A DNA stretch of 25,400 bases from Methylacidiphilaceae bacterium UBA1321 (GTDB taxonomy: Bacteria > Verrucomicrobiota > Verrucomicrobiia > Methylacidiphilales > UBA1321), in the NCBI GenBank assembly GCA_002306945.1, contig DBTH01000084.1, positions 2,841-28,240 of the forward strand. Direction: 5' to 3'. Numbering within the stretch: the stretch's first letter is position 1; each line of letters begins with the position of its first letter. Both the position numbers and the translations under genes were made by a program. The notes below the pieces were generated by a model. That model did no database searches. It saw only the letters and a program-made list of their open reading frames with translations, and was not told the origin of the DNA. This document shows positions 1 to 8,069 of this stretch, piece after piece.

Positions 1-27
1 TGGCCACGTTATGGTGAAATCTTCGAG

Positions 28-792
28 TTAACGGCCGGGATTGGAGACAGCCTGCTGGAAGGCTTCCGGGGACATTTCCGAGACCTGGAAACAAGGCACC
101 GCTTCGCGGATGAAATCCTGCAACATGGTCTGCGTCTCTTCGAGATTCTTGCCGTCCTGGCGGATCGTACTGCCCACCAGCGAAGTGACGCTGACGTAGG
201 CCCAGCGGTGATTGATTCCGTGGACAATCTGATCCCAGGACGAACGGAGTGCACGCGCATAGTGATCGGGCGTGGTGATGTTTTTCCCGACGAACCAATA
301 ATAGAAAAGAGACTGGATTTTTCGCGTCTGTCCCGGACCAATGACCACTTCGCGCTCCAGGGTCAGTTGTTTGACCTTGAGAACCTTCCCCGAGGCGAGG
401 GTAACGGGAACGATCTCCCGCTTGCGAATGAGCCAGCCTTGACCGGGCAGGCAAACTTCGGGACGGTGGATACTGCGCCGTTCGACACCGCTCAAGACAA
501 TGGAACACTGAATTCCGTTCTGGAAGAGGTCGGAATAGAGCTTACGTTCGATGAGGGTGTCAGGCGGCAGGATATTTTTTTCAGCCAGGCTGGCTTCTTC
601 GCGTTTGCCCCAGAACATGCCCACTTTATAGGGCAGATTCATCATCACGCCGGCTTCGCTGGTGGAGCTGGGGCGACCGGAAAGCAGACAGAGACCGACA
701 ATCGCCACCACCAGAACCAGCGGCAGGATCGACCGCCATAGGGGAATCTCGGCCTCCCGGAGGGCTACGGGTTCGTGCAAGGTCGTGTTCAT
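28..792 (-). CDS. epsI: EpsI family exosortase-associated protein
   Basis: EpsI-domain protein of 254 residues, the partner usually found fused to or beside exosortases in exopolysaccharide/PEP-CTERM systems; its biochemical role is not settled. One hydrophobic segment near residues 20-37 should anchor it in the inner membrane with the rest periplasmic. The family hallmark SIHRPEVCLPGQGW is at residues 107-120 with its conserved Cys114, and a second aromatic-rich block (FYYWFVG) follows. An in-frame start exists 15 codons upstream (837), but it would lie inside the exosortase gene. The ATG at 792 sits 5 bases after the exosortase stop (798) and gives a normal N-terminus. It is the last gene of a leftward operon with the exosortase, glf and a glycosyltransferase. 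The protein is complete; its stop lies 27 bases from the window edge. Call is firm, function inferred from family. Confidence 0.88.
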   Translation of the reverse strand: MNTTLHEPVALREAEIPLWRSILPLVLVVAIVGLCLLSGRPSSTSEAGVMMNLPYKVGMFWGKREEASLAEKNILPPDTLIERKLYSDLFQNGIQCSIVLSGVERRSIHRPEVCLPGQGWLIRKREIVPVTLASGKVLKVKQLTLEREVVIGPGQTRKIQSLFYYWFVGKNITTPDHYARALRSSWDQIVHGINHRWAYVSVTSLVGSTIRQDGKNLEETQTMLQDFIREAVPCFQVSEMSPEAFQQAVSNPGR

Positions 793-797
793 GGCGG

Positions 798-1793
798 TTA
801 GGGTTTGGTGGAAGTGGCGGCGGGTTTCTTCGCCCATTCCTTGAGTTCGGCATAAAACCGCTTCCAGTCATACTGCAATGCCCACGATATGCCCAGCATT
901 CCGCCCAGCGCGGCGATGAATACCATGTAGCCGGAGAACATGTGGTAGAAGCTCGGGCTGTCGTGTTCACCGACAGCGATCTTGGATCCCAGGATGATTG
1001 TGCCGAAAGTCAGCATCAGCATGCGGATGAAATTGCCGAACACCGCCAGCGGTATCGAACAGACAAACAGGGCCAGTTTTTGCCAAGTCTTCGGCAAGGT
1101 CACATAGGCGTACAACGCCGTAACCATTGTCAGGGCGAAAAGCGAACGCATGCCGCTACAGGGGTCCTCGACGTCGAGCGCAAAGCGTTCACCCTGCTTG
1201 ATCCCGAGCACAAAATCGGGGGCCGAGACGACCGCAGTGCCGGAACGGATATTCGGGATGCCGATGATGTTGAGAAAATGGTGAGTGAGGCCCGACATGA
1301 ATTCGCGCAGCGGGAACGCGATGAAACTGTCCAGCCCTGGTATCGGCCAAGCAAAAACCAGAAACGCCCACGGGAACAACGCCGCCTTGAACATCTTCCA
1401 TCCCCAAAACCAGATGACCAGTGCCGCGATCAAAATCTGGATCGATAGAAACGCCACCGGCTTGATGTCGCCCTTGTAGCCGATCCAGTAAAAGAGGAAG
1501 CCCACCAGAAACAGAATCCACGCCCGGTTGTCACCCTGCACCGGTATCTGTTTGTAGATGTCGCGCCGCCAGTAGATCAGCCCAATCGAAATCGGGAATA
1601 CCAGCAGCCCCTGTTGCCAGTCGGTCACATTCCACCAGAACAACCAGAGCATGTGAAAAACCGAAATCGGCTCGGAGGAATTATAGGTAAACGTGTACGG
1701 AACCAGCCCGTAGAGGACGACCAGGGACAAGACAGAAACGCCTACACCGCATTTCCAGGAGGTCAGATCCTTTTTTTGGAAAAATGAATTCAT
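798..1793 (-). CDS. xrt: Exosortase/archaeosortase family transpeptidase
   Basis: Integral membrane cysteine transpeptidase of 331 residues, expected to recognise C-terminal sorting signals (PEP-CTERM type) and cleave or attach them during export. About eight hydrophobic segments are visible. The catalytic triad pattern of the family is present: Cys212 in DVEDPCSGMRSL, Arg257 in GNFIRM and His284 in SFYHMFSGY. It is followed 5 bases later by epsI and preceded by glf 45 bases upstream, so the processing enzyme is co-transcribed with sugar-nucleotide and glycosyltransferase genes, as is typical of exosortase/EPS loci. No PEP-CTERM substrate is encoded in this window, so its targets must lie elsewhere. 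I did not assign a numbered exosortase subtype because the sequence alone did not let me separate them. No Shine-Dalgarno sequence is seen before the ATG. Confidence 0.93.
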   Translation of the reverse strand: MNSFFQKKDLTSWKCGVGVSVLSLVVLYGLVPYTFTYNSSEPISVFHMLWLFWWNVTDWQQGLLVFPISIGLIYWRRDIYKQIPVQGDNRAWILFLVGFLFYWIGYKGDIKPVAFLSIQILIAALVIWFWGWKMFKAALFPWAFLVFAWPIPGLDSFIAFPLREFMSGLTHHFLNIIGIPNIRSGTAVVSAPDFVLGIKQGERFALDVEDPCSGMRSLFALTMVTALYAYVTLPKTWQKLALFVCSIPLAVFGNFIRMLMLTFGTIILGSKIAVGEHDSPSFYHMFSGYMVFIAALGGMLGISWALQYDWKRFYAELKEWAKKPAATSTKP

Positions 1794-1838
1794 GAAGAGA
1801 GATGATTATTCTTATGCTGTGAAGCAAGCCTCCACACC

Positions 1839-2942
1839 TTACCGGTAATTTTTCACCGAATCAAGCGCTTCACCAATAACTTGATCCATATTGAGGTAAC
1901 GGTAAGTTCCCAGCCGCCCCAGAAACGTAACCTTCGACTCATGTTTGACATACTCCTGATAACAGGCCAGCCGTTCGAGATCCGTCGCGAGTCGTTTGGG
2001 GTAATACGGCAGATCCTGCGGCCCGGTCTCAAAGCTGTATTCGTGGAAGTAAACCGTGCAGTCGTGTTTTTCCCACGGAGTTAAATATTTCGATTCGTGT
2101 ATACGTGTGTAGGGAATTTCCGGCTGGCAATAGTTGACGACGGCATTGCCCTGGTAATCGCCCGGCGCTTCTTCGCGTTCGAACCGCACCGTCCGGTAGG
2201 AGAGCCTCCCGGCCTTGTACGCGAAATAGGCATCGACCGGCCCCGTATAAAAAACCCGCTCGAAATCGTTCTTCGTTTCTGGACGAAACCATTCGCCAAG
2301 CCGGACTTCGATCTGCGGATGGTCGAGCATCCGGCGCACGATCTCCGTGTAACCGTCCTGCGGCAAGGCCTGGTAGCGGGTGTCGTAGTAGGAATCCTCC
2401 GCGGTGAAGCGCACCGGCAGCCGCTTCAAAACCGAGGCGGGCAACTCGCGGGGTTCGCAACCCCAGTGTTTCTTCGTGTAGCCGTAAAAGAACGCCTCGT
2501 ATAATTCGCGACCGATAAATTTCAGCGCTTGCTCCTCAAAATTGGCCGGTTCCCCGATGGAAGAATCGCCTAGCCCGGCGACGAATTGCCTGGCTTGTTG
2601 CGGGTTGAAATTTCGGCCGAAAAAACGGTTGATCGTCGTGAGATTGATCGGCAGGCCAAACGTTCCGCGACCTGTCACCGCGCGGACGCGATTGGTGAAT
2701 GGGATGAATTTGCCAAAGCGATTGACATAGTCCCACACGTCCTGCCGGTCGGTATTAAAAATGTGCGTGCCATAGCGGTGCACTTGAATGCCCGTCGAGG
2801 CGTCGCGCTCGGTATGACAATTCCCCGCCACATGCGCGCGCGGTTCGAAGACAACTACGCGTCGCCCGCGCTCGGCCAATTCCCGGGCCACCACCGACCC
2901 GGAAAATCCCGCTCCCGCCACCGCGATAATCGAGCCGCTCAT
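1839..2942 (-). CDS. glf: UDP-galactopyranose mutase
   Basis: Flavoenzyme that interconverts UDP-galactopyranose and UDP-galactofuranose, the donor of galactofuranose for surface glycans; cytoplasmic, needs reduced FAD. The 367-residue length matches the bacterial family. A dinucleotide-binding glycine motif GAGFSG is at residues 10-15, HRYGTHIF at 55-62, and the highly conserved GYTKKHWG block at 154-161; LGRLGTYRYLNMD near the C-terminus is the typical ending. It lies 25 bases after the DUF1972-type glycosyltransferase gene and 45 bases before the exosortase, on the same strand. This suggests that the polysaccharide built by the cluster contains galactofuranose, which is an inference. No oddities were seen. 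Confidence 0.96.
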   Translation of the reverse strand: MSGSIIAVAGAGFSGSVVARELAERGRRVVVFEPRAHVAGNCHTERDASTGIQVHRYGTHIFNTDRQDVWDYVNRFGKFIPFTNRVRAVTGRGTFGLPINLTTINRFFGRNFNPQQARQFVAGLGDSSIGEPANFEEQALKFIGRELYEAFFYGYTKKHWGCEPRELPASVLKRLPVRFTAEDSYYDTRYQALPQDGYTEIVRRMLDHPQIEVRLGEWFRPETKNDFERVFYTGPVDAYFAYKAGRLSYRTVRFEREEAPGDYQGNAVVNYCQPEIPYTRIHESKYLTPWEKHDCTVYFHEYSFETGPQDLPYYPKRLATDLERLACYQEYVKHESKVTFLGRLGTYRYLNMDQVIGEALDSVKNYR

Positions 2943-2967
2943 ATCAGGTTTTGGAAACCGGCGGGTG

Positions 2968-4083
2968 TTATTCCTTGCCCGTCAACCGCCGGAAAAGTTC
3001 CTCATAGCGCGTGGTGACGACTTCCCAATCGTAATACTGCGCCACGCGTTCGCGCGCCTTGACGCCCAGTCGCTGCGCCTCCTGAGGATTGGCCGCAATC
3101 CGATTCATCGCCGCCGCCAGAGTGGGCAGGGGATCGGCGTGCGCAAAGGAAATTCCCGTGTCGCCCACCACTTCGAGATTACCTGGCGTGTCGCGGACGA
3201 TGACGCAATTGCCAAAACCCATCTGGTCGAGCAGGACGGGCCGGGTCGCTTCAATCGCCGTCGGCAGAATGAACGCCCCGGCGTGAAAACCGAGCTGGCG
3301 ATAAGCCGGGCCGAATTGGAATCCGGTCATGATGACTTTCTTCGATTGCGCGGCGAGGGATTTGACCCGTTCGATGTAATCGGATTGATAAGGCGCGTCG
3401 CCAACGACGACCAGGGGCCATTCCTGCTTGCTGGCGAGGTAGGCTTCGATCGTCAGATCGGCAGCATTCTCCGGGGTCAATCGCGAGACATAGAGGAAAT
3501 AACCTTTCGCCGACAGGCCGTATTTATCGAGCGCCGCGCGGCCCGGATCTTCCGTCACCACATTCGAGCCGTAGGGAATCCATTCGGAATCGGCTCCGTA
3601 AAGTTCCTTGTACCGCTTGCGGATCATGCCGTTGTCGGCGATGACCGAATGGGCCAGCGCCGCCGCCCAGGATTCGCTCTTGTGCAGCCACCAGCGTCCG
3701 AAACCACTCCACTTGGCCCGCGCAAAATCAGCCCCATCCACGTTGAGCACCACTTTGGCCCCGGCTAATTTGGGAAACACCGACAGGAGCGAATTGCCCA
3801 CGCCGCAAAAATAGGCGATGTCGTAACGGCGCAACAAGACGCTGTGCGAGACGCTCAGAAACGTGTGAACGATTGTGTCGGTGCCCTTCGTTTGAATCGT
3901 GGGCAAATGGACAATTCTGACCCCTTGAAAAGTATCTTCGCGGTACGGATTGAAGGGTACCCGGTTGTACACCGTCACATCGTGTCCCCGGCGGGCCAGA
4001 CGCACGGAAAGTTGCTCGACGCAGGTCTCAAAACCCGAATAGCAGGCCGGGATACCTCGCGAACCGAAAAAGCCAATTTTCAT
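2968..4083 (-). CDS. Glycosyltransferase, DUF1972 plus GT4 type
   Basis: Cytoplasmic or membrane-peripheral GT-B glycosyltransferase of 371 residues. The N-terminal half has the DUF1972 signature: FGSRGIPACYSGFET at residues 6-20, then a Rossmann-like region with NVDGADF at 114-120. The C-terminal half resembles GT4 enzymes (YVSRLTPEN at 198-206). In the donor-site motif that is usually E-x7-E the second acid is Asp (Glu278 and Asp286), a conservative variation. The frame stays open for 31 more codons upstream, but that stretch reads like the intergenic region; the ATG at 4083 puts the standard MKIGFFGSRG N-terminus first. It is the first gene of the leftward operon with glf, the exosortase and epsI. 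Relatives include rhamnosyltransferases; acceptor and sugar cannot be read from sequence. Confidence 0.87.
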   Translation of the reverse strand: MKIGFFGSRGIPACYSGFETCVEQLSVRLARRGHDVTVYNRVPFNPYREDTFQGVRIVHLPTIQTKGTDTIVHTFLSVSHSVLLRRYDIAYFCGVGNSLLSVFPKLAGAKVVLNVDGADFARAKWSGFGRWWLHKSESWAAALAHSVIADNGMIRKRYKELYGADSEWIPYGSNVVTEDPGRAALDKYGLSAKGYFLYVSRLTPENAADLTIEAYLASKQEWPLVVVGDAPYQSDYIERVKSLAAQSKKVIMTGFQFGPAYRQLGFHAGAFILPTAIEATRPVLLDQMGFGNCVIVRDTPGNLEVVGDTGISFAHADPLPTLAAAMNRIAANPQEAQRLGVKARERVAQYYDWEVVTTRYEELFRRLTGKE

Positions 4084-4097
4084 GCGTTGAAAAGCTA

Positions 4098-4118
4098 CCA
4101 CGCTCCAATCAAGCGTGG
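4098..4118. other. Inverted repeat in divergent intergenic region
   Basis: Perfect 7-base arms CCACGCT and AGCGTGG separated by 7 bases, in the 125-base gap (4084-4208) between the leftward glycosyltransferase operon and the rightward GT4 gene. It could be an operator or a 5' leader hairpin for either transcript. I saw no convincing sigma-70 promoter here, and a 7-bp arm can occur by chance. Confidence 0.3.
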
Positions 4119-4208
4119 CGAGTATTCTATTGTAAGAGTTGTCGGAAACAAAAATTTCGTTAGTCTGTAACAACAAGGTCGGCAGGCGACACTATCCTCG
4201 AATTTATC

Positions 4209-5345
4209 ATGCCCAAGGTTGTCCACATCATCCACGAAGGCAGCGGCGGCGGCGGAATGACCCTCGCGTTGAATTATTTCCCGCGCTATCAAAACGATTT
4301 CGAGACCGTCGCCATCACCGGTTGCGCCGGATCGCTCCCGGATCGGCTCCGCGCCACGGGGGTCAAAGTTCACGCCCTGCCCCTCGACCGGCCCTGGAGT
4401 TGCGTCCTTTCCATCCCATCCATCGCCCGGGTACTACGCTCGGAAAAGCCCGATCTGGTCATCGTCCACGGACAATGGGGCGGATTCTGCGGCGCTGTCG
4501 CCGCCTGGCTGGCCCGGGTCAAACGGGTCATTTATTACACCCACATGCCGGCGTTCTATACGGACTGGGATCTCTACCGGCTGCTGCGCGACCGTTTCGT
4601 CGAGAAAGTCACCTGCGCCATCGCCACCCGCGTTGTCTGCCCCGCCGCCGCCAATCGCTACCAATACCTCTTGCGCCATCTTGCCCCGGAAGAAAAAATC
4701 GTCCACCTTCCCAACGGCATCGACCTCCACTCCATTCCCTGCGTAACGGATAAAACCGCCCTCAAGCAGGAACTCAAACTTTCCGCAGACGGCCCCATCA
4801 TCATTTCGGTCGGTCGGCTCGAAGACCAAAAACGTGTCGACTGGCTCATCAACGCGTGGCATCTCGTCGAAAACCGGGTTCCCTCCGCGCATCTCTACAT
4901 CGTCGGCGACGGAAGCGAGCGGCAAAATCTGGAAACCCTCGCCCAGCAACTCGAATTGAAACACTGCCACTTCCTCGGACGACAACCGGAAGCCTACCGT
5001 TATTTCCTCGCCGCCAACGCGGGAGTCATCACTACCATGTTCGAAGCGCAGCCCTATTCCCTTCTCGAAGCCATGGCCTGTGCCTGCCCCATGGTCGGCA
5101 CCGCCTCCGACGGCGTCGTCGAAACAATCCAGCAGGGCGAAACCGGCTATTGCGTTCCGGTCGCCGATCCCCAGGCGTTGGCTGAACGGCTTGTCGAATT
5201 GATTTCCGATAACACGCTGGCCGAAAAAATGGGCGGGAACGCCCGCAAATATATCGATTCCCATTTCAGCCTCGAACCGATTGTCGCCCGACAAATCCAG
5301 CTCGCCAGGCAAACCTTGCAAAACTCAGACCTGTTCGGGATCTGA
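4209..5345 (+). CDS. GT4 family glycosyltransferase
   Basis: GT-B fold, retaining GT4-type glycosyltransferase of 378 residues. The N-terminal acceptor domain starts with VVHIIHEGSGGGGM (residues 4-17). The C-terminal donor domain has VGRLEDQKR at 201-209, IVGDG at 231-235 and the E-x7-E nucleotide-sugar motif (Glu279, Glu287) in FEAQPYSLLEAM. The linker HLPNGIDL (166-173) is typical. It is transcribed away from the glf/exosortase operon and probably adds a sugar to the same polysaccharide. Its last 21 bases overlap the end of the convergent membrane-protein gene (5325-6893). No Shine-Dalgarno sequence precedes the ATG. Sugar specificity is not predictable from sequence alone. Confidence 0.88.
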   Translation: MPKVVHIIHEGSGGGGMTLALNYFPRYQNDFETVAITGCAGSLPDRLRATGVKVHALPLDRPWSCVLSIPSIARVLRSEKPDLVIVHGQWGGFCGAVAAWLARVKRVIYYTHMPAFYTDWDLYRLLRDRFVEKVTCAIATRVVCPAAANRYQYLLRHLAPEEKIVHLPNGIDLHSIPCVTDKTALKQELKLSADGPIIISVGRLEDQKRVDWLINAWHLVENRVPSAHLYIVGDGSERQNLETLAQQLELKHCHFLGRQPEAYRYFLAANAGVITTMFEAQPYSLLEAMACACPMVGTASDGVVETIQQGETGYCVPVADPQALAERLVELISDNTLAEKMGGNARKYIDSHFSLEPIVARQIQLARQTLQNSDLFGI

Positions 5346-6893
5346 TCCCTCGGCCAAACCAGCTCCACTGGCCGCCTTTTTGGCCGCCTCTTCCTCCTCC
5401 TTGAGGCGTTCTTCCTTTAACCGGTCATCGTGAATGGTCTGGACAAACAACCCGTTCATAATCTCGCCGCTTGGAACGGTACCTGCAAACGGACAAAGCA
5501 TTATCCAACTGATAACACTCTGTATCAGCATATAGGAAAATGCATTTTCCACATCGCTTATTTTATTTTTCCAAAGTCTCAAAAAGCAGTTTTTAGCAAA
5601 AAAATACACGACGTTGAAATAAAGCACGCAGCCTATCAGGCCATATGCTGTCAACATATGCCACAAAGACGATTCGTAGGAACAAGTCAAAATTGCCGTC
5701 TTGAGCATATCCTCAAAATTACCCTGCGCGAAATCTTCCTCTACATACGGCCTGAATCCATTACCTACCAGGATCGAAGGCAGTGAATGCAACCATCTCT
5801 TGCGCCCTTCCGCCTGTAAACGATAATGCCATTGATCGCTGATTTCCGTTCCTTGCTTGACTTCCAAATTATGTTTTTCAGTCAAAATGAGTCCGGAAAG
5901 GCTTCGCTGCATGATCTTGGGTACATCCTCAATCAGAGTGGGATTCAAATTCAGGATAGTTACTAAAGTGCTCACCGCTACACCGAAGAGAGTGATTAAA
6001 AGTATTTTCCGATACAAGATTGACAAGCCAAGAACCATCAACATAAGCAAAACGATACTCAATCGTCCCCCCCCGAGCACCAACAGCGGAAAAGACGCCA
6101 AAAATACACTCCCGTTTATCAGTCTTAAAATAAACCCCCTGTATAAGCAAAAATGTATCGCGCTTAATGTGGCCATGGCATAAGCGGCATTACGCAAATC
6201 GCTGGAACCACCAGCAGCAGCCGGGAAAAAGTTCAATCCTGGAATATAGATAAATCCGGGGTCGTAGACAGTATAAACGCCGATAAGAACGCGCCCAATG
6301 TTGGCGACATACATGAGCGTCAAGGCCGCTTTCGTATACTTACTGTTGCCAAAATAATAATATGCATAGAACAAGATGAACGGCCAAAATGCGTTCATGT
6401 AATAGCGACTCACGTTTCCAATCCCACCCAATCCCATCAGCTGGTTATAAGTCAGGCTCCCGATCCAGTGCAGGATAAGATAAATAACCAACATGGACAC
6501 GCTGGCTGGCACTTTGCTTCGACCGGTAATGGCTCCTTGCCAACGCGTCGCCAACGCCAGCACCAGGGGGAAAAGACAGATAAGCAGGGCCATTTCGTGT
6601 ATCTGGATCTTGAATCCATAATAAAATCCACCGCCAAAGGTTATCGCCACCGGCAGCGGTATCCACCAACGGTCACGGGCAATGAACGCCCACGTGGCAA
6701 CTAGCAGCAAACCCGCTGTGATAAACGCCGTCGGCAATCCGTATGTGCACATAAAATAGACAACGACTGGCCCAAACACGATTCCTATGACTATTGTCAG
6801 CCAGATAAAAACGCGTTGCGGTGTTATGCGATTGAGCAGGGACGGCACTCGGTAAATGATACCGGCTTTCGCTGCCGAGGCAATCAGAAGCAC
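5325..6893 (-). CDS. O-antigen ligase/polymerase-like (Wzy) membrane protein
   Basis: Polytopic membrane protein of 522 residues, probably the polymerase or ligase for the polysaccharide made by this locus. About ten to twelve hydrophobic segments are visible between residues 28 and 470. A large hydrophilic loop at about 317-400 is followed by the aromatic SLWHMLTAYGLIGC (409-422), the arrangement seen in Wzy/WaaL-type proteins. GGGRLS at 274-279 resembles the conserved Arg region of the Wzy_C family. A highly charged Lys/Glu tail (489-506) ends the protein. The start is GTG at 6893; no ATG lies nearby. Base composition is clearly more AT-rich than the flanking genes, which is common for transferred polymerase genes. 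The family diverges strongly, so the polymerase/ligase call rests mainly on topology and context. Confidence 0.72.
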   Translation of the reverse strand: MLLIASAAKAGIIYRVPSLLNRITPQRVFIWLTIVIGIVFGPVVVYFMCTYGLPTAFITAGLLLVATWAFIARDRWWIPLPVAITFGGGFYYGFKIQIHEMALLICLFPLVLALATRWQGAITGRSKVPASVSMLVIYLILHWIGSLTYNQLMGLGGIGNVSRYYMNAFWPFILFYAYYYFGNSKYTKAALTLMYVANIGRVLIGVYTVYDPGFIYIPGLNFFPAAAGGSSDLRNAAYAMATLSAIHFCLYRGFILRLINGSVFLASFPLLVLGGGRLSIVLLMLMVLGLSILYRKILLITLFGVAVSTLVTILNLNPTLIEDVPKIMQRSLSGLILTEKHNLEVKQGTEISDQWHYRLQAEGRKRWLHSLPSILVGNGFRPYVEEDFAQGNFEDMLKTAILTCSYESSLWHMLTAYGLIGCVLYFNVVYFFAKNCFLRLWKNKISDVENAFSYMLIQSVISWIMLCPFAGTVPSGEIMNGLFVQTIHDDRLKEERLKEEEEAAKKAASGAGLAEGSDPEQV

Positions 6894-6944
6894 ACTTTCT
6901 TTGCGTCACTTCAACGTAATATTCCGCCATACCGCGGGTTCCGG

Positions 6945-6973
6945 TTGACGTCCTTCCCTTCAGCCCGTTTAAT
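6945..6973 (+). promoter_or_regulatory. Sigma-70-like promoter, possibly leaderless, for manC
   Basis: TTGACG (6945-6950), an exact 17-base spacer, and TTTAAT (6968-6973) match the -35 and -10 consensus at 5 of 6 positions each. The ATG of the mannose-1-phosphate guanylyltransferase begins at 6980, so initiation 6-7 bases after the -10 would start the mRNA at or next to the AUG. No Shine-Dalgarno sequence precedes that ATG, in keeping with a leaderless message. This is prediction from pattern only. Confidence 0.5.
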
Positions 6974-6979
6974 CATCCG

Positions 6980-8044
6980 ATGAAGCACTTCCATGTTTGC
7001 GTCATGGCAGGCGGCAGCGGCGAACGTTTCTGGCCTCTCAGCCGCAAAGCCGTCCCCAAACATCTCCTGCGCCTTTTCTCGGATCGTCCACTTGTGGAGG
7101 AAACCGTACGCCGTGTCAGTGCCATTGTTCCTCCGGAGCAAATCTTCATCCTGACCAATCCCGCCCAGCTTGAAGCCACCCGCAAAGCCGTTCCCGAACT
7201 ACCCTCCCATCAGATCATCGCCGAACCCGCCAAGCGCGACACGGCACCGGCCTGTACCCTGGGCACGGCCATGATCCGTGCACGCGATCCGGAAGCCGTG
7301 ATCGCTTTTCTTCCCGCCGACGCGCTCATCAAGGACGTCGACACTTTCAGCCGCCAATTTGGAGAAGCGGTGACATTTGCAGCCAAATCCGACGCTCTTT
7401 TTACTTTCGGCATCAAACCCACTTATCCGGCCACCGGTTTCGGCTATCTCGAATTGGGAGAAGCCCTCGCCCAGCCCGGTACCAAAACCCGCTTTCACGC
7501 CGTCAACCGCTTCGTCGAAAAACCCGACGAAACCACCGCTAAAAATTACCTCCAGAGCGGCAACTACGCCTGGAACGCCGGAATGTTTCTATGGAAATCC
7601 GACGCTTTCCTGCGCGAAGCGCGCCGCCTCCAGCCTGTCCTGGCCGACTTCATCGAACAATTCCCGAAAGAGCCCGCCGCCGCCGATTCCTACATCCGGG
7701 ATAAATTCCCGCTCCTGCCCAGGATTTCCGTCGACTACGCCATCATGGAAAAAGCCTCCCCGGTCATCGCCGCCCGCGCGGAATTCGACTGGGACGACGT
7801 CGGCTCCTGGACGTCCCTTCCAAATCATCTTCCTGCCGACGCACAATCCAATCTCATTCACGGCGAAGCCATCATTCACAACTCCAGCAACAACATCGTC
7901 TTTTCCCAGAAACGGCTTATCGCCCTCTGCGGAGTCAAAGACCTGATTGTCGTCGAAACCGAAGATGCCATTCTCGTCTGCCACCGCGACGAGGCCCAGA
8001 ACATCAAGAAAATCTATTCCCGCCTCCCGGAACCTCTTCAATAA
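6980..8044 (+). CDS. manC: Mannose-1-phosphate guanylyltransferase
   Basis: Converts mannose-1-phosphate and GTP to GDP-mannose in the cytoplasm. At 354 residues it is the single-function form, lacking the C-terminal cupin isomerase domain of bifunctional enzymes. Motifs in order: the nucleotide-binding GGSGERFWPLSR (residues 11-22), PKHLL (26-30), EPAKRDTAP (82-90), LPADALI (111-117), GFGYLE (153-158), FVEKPD (178-183) and NAGMF (199-203). The start is chosen because the signature begins at residue 11, as usual in the family, and the upstream sequence holds a promoter-like element. It lies beside the polysaccharide genes and 25 bases before nadC, on the same strand, so the two are probably co-transcribed. 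The symbol manC (also cpsB) is by function. Confidence 0.93.
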   Translation: MKHFHVCVMAGGSGERFWPLSRKAVPKHLLRLFSDRPLVEETVRRVSAIVPPEQIFILTNPAQLEATRKAVPELPSHQIIAEPAKRDTAPACTLGTAMIRARDPEAVIAFLPADALIKDVDTFSRQFGEAVTFAAKSDALFTFGIKPTYPATGFGYLELGEALAQPGTKTRFHAVNRFVEKPDETTAKNYLQSGNYAWNAGMFLWKSDAFLREARRLQPVLADFIEQFPKEPAAADSYIRDKFPLLPRISVDYAIMEKASPVIAARAEFDWDDVGSWTSLPNHLPADAQSNLIHGEAIIHNSSNNIVFSQKRLIALCGVKDLIVVETEDAILVCHRDEAQNIKKIYSRLPEPLQ

Positions 8045-8069
8045 TTTTCAACCACCCGTCTTCACTCCC

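Noticed and set aside
208..741. Long open frame on the plus strand opposite epsI
   Set aside because: It lies within epsI on the other strand, has no recognisable domain, and epsI carries a clear family motif.
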